This document shows positions 58,029 to 64,000 of a DNA stretch of 64,000 nt, in pieces. Source of the DNA: Bradyrhizobium agreste (GTDB lineage Bacteria; Pseudomonadota; Alphaproteobacteria; Rhizobiales; Xanthobacteraceae); assembly GCF_016031625.1 (NCBI RefSeq), contig NZ_JACCHP010000001.1:1-64000 (forward strand). The letters run 5' to 3'. A program made the translations under genes and the position numbers. A model generated the notes under the pieces. It saw nothing but the letters and a program-made list of their open reading frames with translations. It did not search any database and was not told the DNA's origin. The first letter of the stretch is position 1; every line of letters starts with the position of its first letter.

Positions 58029-59787
58029 GATTCAACTCCTTCCATACCCATATTGGGTTTTTCGGTTGTGTATTGGTTAGATCATCCGCGAATAGTCAAT
58101 CCGCAGCGAAAGGCAGGGAGCGCCCTATCCTCTCAGCCAGCGTGTCACCTTGAAACCAGGTCAAAACCTGTGCGAGCGGTGCACGCGCGGTATTTGCATG
58201 CTTCGTGGCCACAGGACCGCATAAGACCGGGCAGTTGCGAATGATAAGGCAGGTCATCTCGCGTTGTCTGCATCGGCAACGCTTCGATACTGCTGCGTAG
58301 AACCGGGCTCGGGCGGGCAATTGGTATCGCCGGAAGGTTCCGAGATTGTTGCCCATCTTTGCGCCAGTCGGGCTGGCTCGTCCCAGAGATTCTCGGACCA
58401 GATGCCGAACTTTCCATGGGCCGTTAGAAAGCTCGGACTCACGAAACAGGGCATGACGCATCATCTTGATCGTGGCATTCTGTTCGGCATCGGAAAGCGA
58501 TTTGTTTGCGTTTGGTTGCATGTCATCTCGCCAGAGCCAAGTTGAGTTAGTCTAGCCGATCGAGATCGACGGAAAGCACCAACTCTGTCCAGTCCTCGCG
58601 CAGCAATCCTGCAAGATATTGGCAAATGCGCATGTTTGCAGCGACATGATCGGTGTCGCAGCCATTTCAGGGATCAAGTCTCAGCGCACAGCCGGATATT
58701 TTCAACCGGGATCGGGTGGCTATTAGGGCGGCGTCGCGGACAAAATCCGAGTCGCCAAATCGAAAAAAGGTAAGCAGAGGCCGGCCTTCAGCGGAGTGTT
58801 GTCATGCCTTGGTCGGGCTATTAGTCTAGACAGCAAGGTCCGATTGCAGCTGACTGATCTTCACCGGAGTTGCCTCTGAAGAGCCGCGGGACTGCTCTCC
58901 CCTCTGCATCCGGATGATATGGCAGATGCCAACGTGCCCCAACCAATTCTAGCCTGCTGCCGTTGAAAACTGCAGCCAGCGCTACGCCATGATCACATCC
59001 CGGATTGCCTCTGATTGACAGACGGCGCCGTCCCCGCCGACGAGCGAGCAACACCTGTGTAAGGGTGATCGGATCTACTCCTTGCAGATAGATTCTAACA
59101 CGCGCCAGGCGGGATTTAGGAAACTTCTCGAGCCAGCAAAGAGTGCGCATGGTCAACTAGCATTTGACGCGCGATCACGGCCAATGACCACCTCGATTGA
59201 CCAATTGCATATGCAATTGGCAGCCATTGGTGCACAGGTCTGATTCGGCAGGACTCGGAGGGCACCTGCTAAACTTTTTTTTCTATCTGGCGCTAATGGT
59301 CTCAGGCAACCAAAACCGGAAGCGCGCCGGCATTCGCTTTCAGGAGCTGAATACGGCTTTTGCGGACAATTACCGAGGATTGTTGCGGGGCGCCGGTATG
59401 GTGGTTGCCGCAAACCTCTTTTCATTGTCATGGGTCCACGCAGAATTTCCGCAAAATCCTCACTATAATAGGAGAAATCGGACCATGAAGGACGCTAGGC
59501 TCTGACTTCATGGTCTCCCAAACACCTAAGCTATATAGGACTCGTGCCCTCAAACGTGGGGTGGTCCTTCGCGCTACTATTCCCCGCACCGATGTGTGAC
59601 ACTGGAAGAATAAATTGGCTCGGACAAGCTGCCGATTCGCAGGCGGATCGACCTCTCATCCGCAAACCCGCCTCGCGCTTCACAGTTCACGGCTGCGCGG
59701 GTGACCTGGGACCATAGCCATGCAAGGACATGAGCCGCTGGGTACTTTGCCTGAAACATTAATGGTGACACTGTGATTGGAGCGCCG
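58029..59787. other. Divergent intergenic region with a palindrome
   Basis: About 1.76 kb between the M24 gene (leftward) and the DUF2817 gene (rightward). It should carry both promoters. A minus-strand frame at 58096-58521 has no safe family assignment. The 20-bp palindrome at 59201-59220 is listed separately. Confidence 0.4.
59201..59220. promoter_or_regulatory. Perfect 20-bp palindrome, candidate operator
   Basis: CCAATTGCAT followed directly by its reverse complement ATGCAATTGG. Related half-motifs CCAATG (59181-59186) and CCATTGG (59224-59230) flank it, giving a nested symmetric cluster. It could bind a dimeric regulator (GntR, LacI or IclR type). It lies about 570 bp upstream of the DUF2817 gene. 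Confidence 0.5.
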
Positions 59788-60897
59788 ATGAATGACACTG
59801 TTTTGAACGCCGCGAACAGACATTTTGCAGCAGACTATTTCGAAGCTCGGCAACGGTTCCGCGATTGTGTTCAAGAGACCGCAGCCGGCGAAATGGCAGT
59901 CTATCCCTCACCGGCCCGTGGGCCTCGTGGAGAAGAGCTGTCGACGGATGTTGCTTGGTTTGGTGATCGACGAGCCCCGAAGCTGGGGATCATGGTTTCG
60001 GCTACGCATGGCGTTGAAGGTTATTGCGGATCAGCAGCACAGCTGGACTGGCTAGAGCAGCGGGGTTACGCGGCACTCAAATCTGATGAGGCGATGTTGC
60101 TGGTTCACGCACTCAATCCCTACGGGTTCGCATGGGACCGGCGGGTCACGCAAGAAGGCTGCGATCTCAACAGAAATTTTGTCGATTTTAATGCTCCGCT
60201 ACCTAACAATGAAGCATATGACCTCCTCGCTGATAGCCTTGTGCCACGTGAACTTGACGGACCGGCTTTGGAGGCCGCCGAAGCAACAATAGAGAAGTTC
60301 AGAGCAACCCGTGGCGAACTTGCTCTTCGAAAGGCGCGTACTAGCGGGCAATATCGACATCCGACCGGAATGTTCTTCGGCGGTTTCTGTCCTTCAGTCG
60401 CGCGTCAAACGCTGGAACAGATCGTGGCAGACTACGACGTCGAATCTCGCAGGCTTGTTTTAGTGCTGGACTACCACACGGGCCTCGGGCCTTATGGCTA
60501 TGGTGAACTGCAATGCGAGCAGGCATCAGGAATGTCAGGCTACGAGCGGGCCCGCAGCATTTTCGGCCCCTCGGTCACTTCGCCAGATCTGGGAACCTCA
60601 TCGGCTGTTGTGCTTAATGGCACCCAAGATGATTATTGGCAGCGTATTCTCGGTGATCGCCATGTCTACATTTGTGTGGAGTTTGGAACCTATTCGCCGG
60701 AAACGGCCAGGAGTGCTTTGCGCGCTGACCACTGGCTTTACGCCTATCGCCAAGATCAGGTCGAAACGGAGGTGGGTTACCAAATTCGACGTCGCGTGAG
60801 ACAGCATTTCTATCCGGAGACCGACGATTGGAAAGAGATGGTGCTCTACCGTAGCCGCCAGGTCCAACGACAGATGATCGAAGGGCTGCGACTCTGA
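59788..60897 (+). CDS. DUF2817 (M14-like) metallopeptidase-family protein
   Basis: ATG 59788 follows GGAG at 59779-59782; a GTG at 59773 is also in frame. The 369-residue protein matches DUF2817 (PF10994), a branch of the zinc carboxypeptidase clan. It shows the H-x-x-E zinc motif in SATHGVEGYCGSA, LVHALNPYGFAWDRRVTQEG, CDLNRNFVDFN, the third zinc ligand in LVLDYHTGLGPYG and the catalytic Glu in YICVEFGTYSPE. It probably removes a C-terminal or amide-linked group from a small molecule or peptide. Upstream of the damaged lactate dehydrogenase gene, same strand. Confidence 0.9.
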   Translation: MNDTVLNAANRHFAADYFEARQRFRDCVQETAAGEMAVYPSPARGPRGEELSTDVAWFGDRRAPKLGIMVSATHGVEGYCGSAAQLDWLEQRGYAALKSDEAMLLVHALNPYGFAWDRRVTQEGCDLNRNFVDFNAPLPNNEAYDLLADSLVPRELDGPALEAAEATIEKFRATRGELALRKARTSGQYRHPTGMFFGGFCPSVARQTLEQIVADYDVESRRLVLVLDYHTGLGPYGYGELQCEQASGMSGYERARSIFGPSVTSPDLGTSSAVVLNGTQDDYWQRILGDRHVYICVEFGTYSPETARSALRADHWLYAYRQDQVETEVGYQIRRRVRQHFYPETDDWKEMVLYRSRQVQRQMIEGLRL

Positions 60898-61327
60898 AAG
60901 AGATCCCGGTTCGAAAGGCCAGCTCGCGAATCCTCTTCTGGAGCTGAGGCGAATGAAGCGCCGCGCCCGCGAAGCTCGGACCCCTGACCGAAATGGAGCT
61001 GTAGCAGGCAAGCCTCATGTGAACGTTGGCCGTATGTACGACTAGCTCCAGCGAGGTTGGTTTTTTTGCGGCATACTAGCGGATCCGGTCACAGTGCATC
61101 TGTGCGGTGGAGGCTGTCCACCCAGTCCTTCGGCCAGGACTCACAATCTTGAGAAAGTTCGGCGCGGTACCGGGCAGCAGACCATCAAGCGAAGCAATCA
61201 CCAGGACTACCGCGACGTGGTAGCGCGTTGTTAAACCGGACGGCGATGTGTGTCTGACGCACTCAATCAATTGCCGCCGGATCCACATGGGGCGCGCAAT
61301 CAGCCGCCCGAGCGAAAAGGCAACGTA
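60898..61327. other. Gap between DUF2817 and lldD-like genes
   Basis: No gene recognised; 430 bp, possibly containing the promoter of the next gene. Confidence 0.4.
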
Positions 61328-62514
61328 ATGAATCGAGTAGTGAACATCGACGATCTGCGCAAGCTCGCGAAAAAGCGACTACCCAGGATGATCTACGATT
61401 TCATCGAAGGCGGCACCGACGATGAACTTGGGCTCGTCACCAACGAACAGGCCTTCCGGCAAGCGCGTATCGTGCCGCGCTACTTGGTAGATGTCGCCGC
61501 TCGCGACCAGTCGACAACACTGTTCGGGCGGACCTATTCGAGCCCGATTGGTATAGCGCCGACCGGGCTTGCGGGCCTGTTCCGCTTCGGGGCCGACCTG
61601 ATGCTCGCGGAGGCGGCGCGCAGCGCCAATGTGCCCTTTATCATGTCGGGCGTCAGCACGGGTTCGATAGAGGATCTCGGGAAGCTGGCACCGGACCATG
61701 GCTGGTACCAGATCTACTCGGCCCGCGACCAGTCCATCTCAGAGAATCTGGTCAAGCGGGTGAGCGACGCCGGGCTGAAGACACTGGTCTTTACTGTCGA
61801 CGTGCCGGAAGGCTCTAACCAAGAGCGCAATATTCGAAACGGCTGGGGGCGGCCGTTAAAGCTTTTCTGGATGACTAGATTTGAGGCGCTTCGTCATCCG
61901 GCCTGGATGATGCAGTGGCTGCAGCACGGTAGGCCGTATTTCGACAATTGGACTAGGTATGCCAGCCCCAATGCGACGGCCGATGAGGTGGCCGAGTTCG
62001 TCTCCCGCAGTGCCGCGCACCGATGACGTGGAAGCATGTGGAGCGTTATCGCCAGCTGTGGAAAGGCTACTTCGTGCTTAAGGGAATCATGCACCCTGAC
62101 GATGCTATCCGTGCGCATTCGCTTGGAGTTGACGGCATCATCGTCTCCAATCATGGCGCGCGACAGCTCGATAGGGCGCCCTCGCCGCTGGAGGTGCTGC
62201 CCGCGATGAGAGATGCGGTTGGTGACAGGATGACCGTAATGCTCGACAGCGGCGTACGCCGTGGTCTAGACGCGCTGGTTGCGATCTGCATGGGTGCCCG
62301 GTTTGTCTTTCAGGGCCGGCCAACGCTGTACGGCGTAACTGCCGGCGGAGTAGCCGGCGCGGCGAAAGCGTTAGCAATCTTCCATCGTGAGATCGACATC
62401 AGCATGGCTCAAATCGGCGCCAGCAGGATCGCCGATCTCGGTCCACATCTTTTGATGTGGAAGGGCGAGGAGCATTTGCGGTATAAGCCGACGCTGAGAG
62501 AGACTCTATCTTGA
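61328..62514 (+). pseudogene. lldD: FMN-dependent alpha-hydroxy-acid (L-lactate) dehydrogenase, one frameshift
   Basis: From ATG 61328 the protein reads VVNIDDLRKLAKKRLPRMIY, DFIEGGTDDE, SSPIGIAPTGLAGLFRFGAD and GWYQIYSARDQ, all normal for the LldD/glycolate oxidase family. Around 62005-62015 the sequence reads CGCAGTGCCGCGCACCGATG where an unbroken frame is expected. The first frame stops at 62024-62026 and the second continues from APMTWKHVERYRQLWKG. The C-terminal half is complete, with the catalytic His-Arg motif VSNHGARQLDRAPSPLEVLP and FMN phosphate site MLDSGVRRGLDALVAICMGA. One indel separates two otherwise healthy halves (~395 codons). It may be a recent mutation or a sequencing error. 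Confidence 0.9.
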
Positions 62515-63267
62515 TCGATCTCATCAGCCGCTAGTTTTATGCTCGTCGCGGCATCGATCGTATGGAGCATGCACGGCCCCGGTTTGTTGCGCTTTTCTGC
62601 TGGTCCATGACAGTCAAGCCTGGCCCAACGACAGGCCTATTCAGTGTCTGGAGGGAAACTCTGGTTCACGTCACTGCGGTGCCAAGTAGGAAGAAGCTGG
62701 CGCCTGTTACAAAAGCGGCGGAGCAAATCGCGCGTACTTGATGCACTACGTAGGATTTCAGGGCTGGAATGTGTTTACCGCTGATCGGCGTTCGGAGGCA
62801 CAACCTTGAAACCGAGTGCGTCTCGGTAGGCGAGGCTGGCAGGCAATCGGTCCGGCGCTTTGGGGGCGGCCGCTTGCTCCAAAAATCAGCCATCCTGCAA
62901 TCCACGCGTCCGGCAACATTACAGCAGGCTGGCCGTGCCGGCTTCACCGCGGCAATACGGCCACCCGTGATCCAGACTTTGGGCGAGGGATGGACGAGTT
63001 CCGAATAGGTCGGCAGCACCCGCGCGCCCGTAGTGACGAGGCCGGGCGCGATGCGCCATGAGGCAACATCGACGAGGCGGCGGGTCATCGTATGCAGCAG
63101 CGCGAAAGCGAAGCGGGTCAGTTTGATCATCGGGAATCTCATTTGGCTTTATCGACTTTGCGACTTTGGCCCGCGATGGTTGTGCCGTGCGCGAGGGAGG
63201 AGCAAGCTCAAATAAAAGCGTGCTTACGCATTGGGCAAAGCCAAGTGGAGCCGCTTTCTTCGCGCTT
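62515..63267. other. Gap with a possible amidohydrolase N-terminal scrap
   Basis: No intact gene. On the minus strand around 62920-63060 the sequence [19 protein letters not shown] and [16 protein letters not shown] resembles the first beta-strands of amidohydrolase/adenine-deaminase-type proteins. The following codons are unrelated. It may be a truncated gene. Confidence 0.35.
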
Positions 63268-64000
63268 TCAGTCCCTGTCCACCGCCCCCGGCATCACGCC
63301 ACCCAGCGCCCCAGTGAATTCCGCTGCCACCTCCCGCACCACGCGCCCGATCTCCGGCAACCGCTCGTCGGTGACGCGGCTGGTCATGCCGGACACCGAG
63401 ATCGCAGCGAGCGGTTCGGCGCAATTGTCATAGACCACGGTCGCGACGCAGCGGAGACCTATCTGCGCTTCCTCGTCGTCGATGGCATAACCTTGCTTGC
63501 GGATCCTCTGAAGCTCCCGGAACAAATCGCCGGGCCGCACGATCGATTTTTCGGTCAACCGGGGCATGCCGTGATGGCGGATGATCGCGGTTACATCCTC
63601 ATCCGAATAGGTCGCCAGCACCGCCTTGCCGACACCCGACGTTACCATCGCCACGCGGCCGCCGACCTTGGTCAGGGAGCGCATGATCTCTCGGCTTTCC
63701 ATGCGGGTCAGCACGATGATGAATTCGTCGTCGACGACGGCGAGGTTGGCGGTCTCCCGCGTCAGGTCGCGCAGCTTGCGCAGAAACGGCACCGCCTGCG
63801 CGGAGAAATTGCGGCGCCTGGCGAAGGTGGCGCCGACCGTGAAGCTGCGCGCGCCGACATGCCATTTCGACTCGGCGCGATCGAACTGCACGAAGCGGCG
63901 GCTTTCCAGCGTCGCCAGCAGCCGGTGTACGGTCGAGGGCGACAGCGCCGTGCGGACCGCGAGATCGCTGAGGCGATAGCCTTCGTCGTCCTCGGCCAGC
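63268..64000 (-). CDS. IclR-family transcriptional regulator (N-terminus beyond window)
   Basis: The frame is open at the right edge, so the first residues are missing. The visible part starts in the winged helix: YRLSDLAVRTALSPSTVHRLLATLESRRFV, followed by the IclR effector domain with LRDLTRETANLAVVDDEFII, MVTSGVGKAVLATYSDEDV, GYAIDDEEAQIGLRCVATVV and AAISVSGMTSRVTDERLPEI. Stop at 63268-63270. IclR proteins bind small organic acids and usually regulate adjacent catabolic genes. The nearby lactate dehydrogenase-like pseudogene is a possible former target. Confidence 0.93.
   Translation of the reverse strand, partial: LAEDDEGYRLSDLAVRTALSPSTVHRLLATLESRRFVQFDRAESKWHVGARSFTVGATFARRRNFSAQAVPFLRKLRDLTRETANLAVVDDEFIIVLTRMESREIMRSLTKVGGRVAMVTSGVGKAVLATYSDEDVTAIIRHHGMPRLTEKSIVRPGDLFRELQRIRKQGYAIDDEEAQIGLRCVATVVYDNCAEPLAAISVSGMTSRVTDERLPEIGRVVREVAAEFTGALGGVMPGAVDRD

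Noticed and set aside
58096..58521. 141-codon minus-strand frame that might be a regulator fragment
   Set aside because: No conserved motif could be aligned with confidence, and overlapping frames are equally plausible.
1..64000. CRISPR arrays, tRNA/rRNA genes, nod boxes and sigma-54 (-24/-12) promoters
   Set aside because: Looked for because the region resembles a symbiosis island. No regular spaced repeats, cloverleaf-like genes, or convincing nod-box or TGGCAC-N5-TTGC sites in intergenic positions were seen by eye; a pattern search would be needed to exclude weak ones.

Overview
The window looks like an accessory, transposon-rich part of a Bradyrhizobium-type alphaproteobacterial genome, probably a symbiosis or genomic island. 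This is inferred from the rhizobial-type two-cysteine porin, the abundance of IS66, IS110, IS256, IS5 and IS4 elements, promoters of CTTGAC-N17-CTATAT style, and long stretches of decayed DNA between a few intact genes. No rRNA, tRNA or CRISPR array was seen.

Layout. 1-2.5 kb: IS110 and IS256 relics, then an LLM-class flavin monooxygenase. 3.6-9.1 kb: one IS66 element, delimited by an 8-bp target duplication, with an IS4 element inside its left inverted repeat and an IS110 element inside its transposase gene. 10.1-13.3 kb: an acyltransferase with a lectin-like tail, then a dead IS256 element. 14.3-16.9 kb: a porin and a divergent MarR regulator separated by a control region with a promoter, a dyad operator and a free-standing terminator. 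17-21.2 kb: an IS5 relic, an alpha/beta hydrolase-like protein and an Lrp/AsnC regulator. 21.6-30 kb: a small conserved protein, a GNAT acetyltransferase, an MFS exporter and a chemotaxis receptor. 31.7-37 kb: a five-gene minus-strand operon (polyamine-type ABC importer plus an NADP-dependent oxidoreductase). 37.8-45 kb: a second IS66 element with a clean target duplication, a CmcJ-like dioxygenase, a DUF6894 protein, and a second IS110 copy inside another IS66 relic. 45.4-48.8 kb: a TesB thioesterase and an SDR dehydrogenase. 49.7-55.3 kb: a third IS66 element that carries a pRiA4b ORF-3-like passenger and is split by a serine-recombinase element. 55.8-64 kb: catabolic genes (BKACE, ectoine-hydrolase-like M24 protein, DUF2817 peptidase-like protein, a frameshifted FMN lactate dehydrogenase) and an IclR regulator running off the edge.

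How the parts relate. The intact metabolic genes look like small uptake and catabolism modules: binding-protein importer plus reductase, and amide hydrolase plus beta-keto acid cleavage enzyme. They survive between mobile elements that are nearly all dead through frameshifts or deletions. The most informative signals are the nested insertions with readable target duplications, two IS110 copies sitting at the same codon of two different IS66 transposase genes (site-specific targeting), and the compact regulatory unit between the MarR and porin genes.
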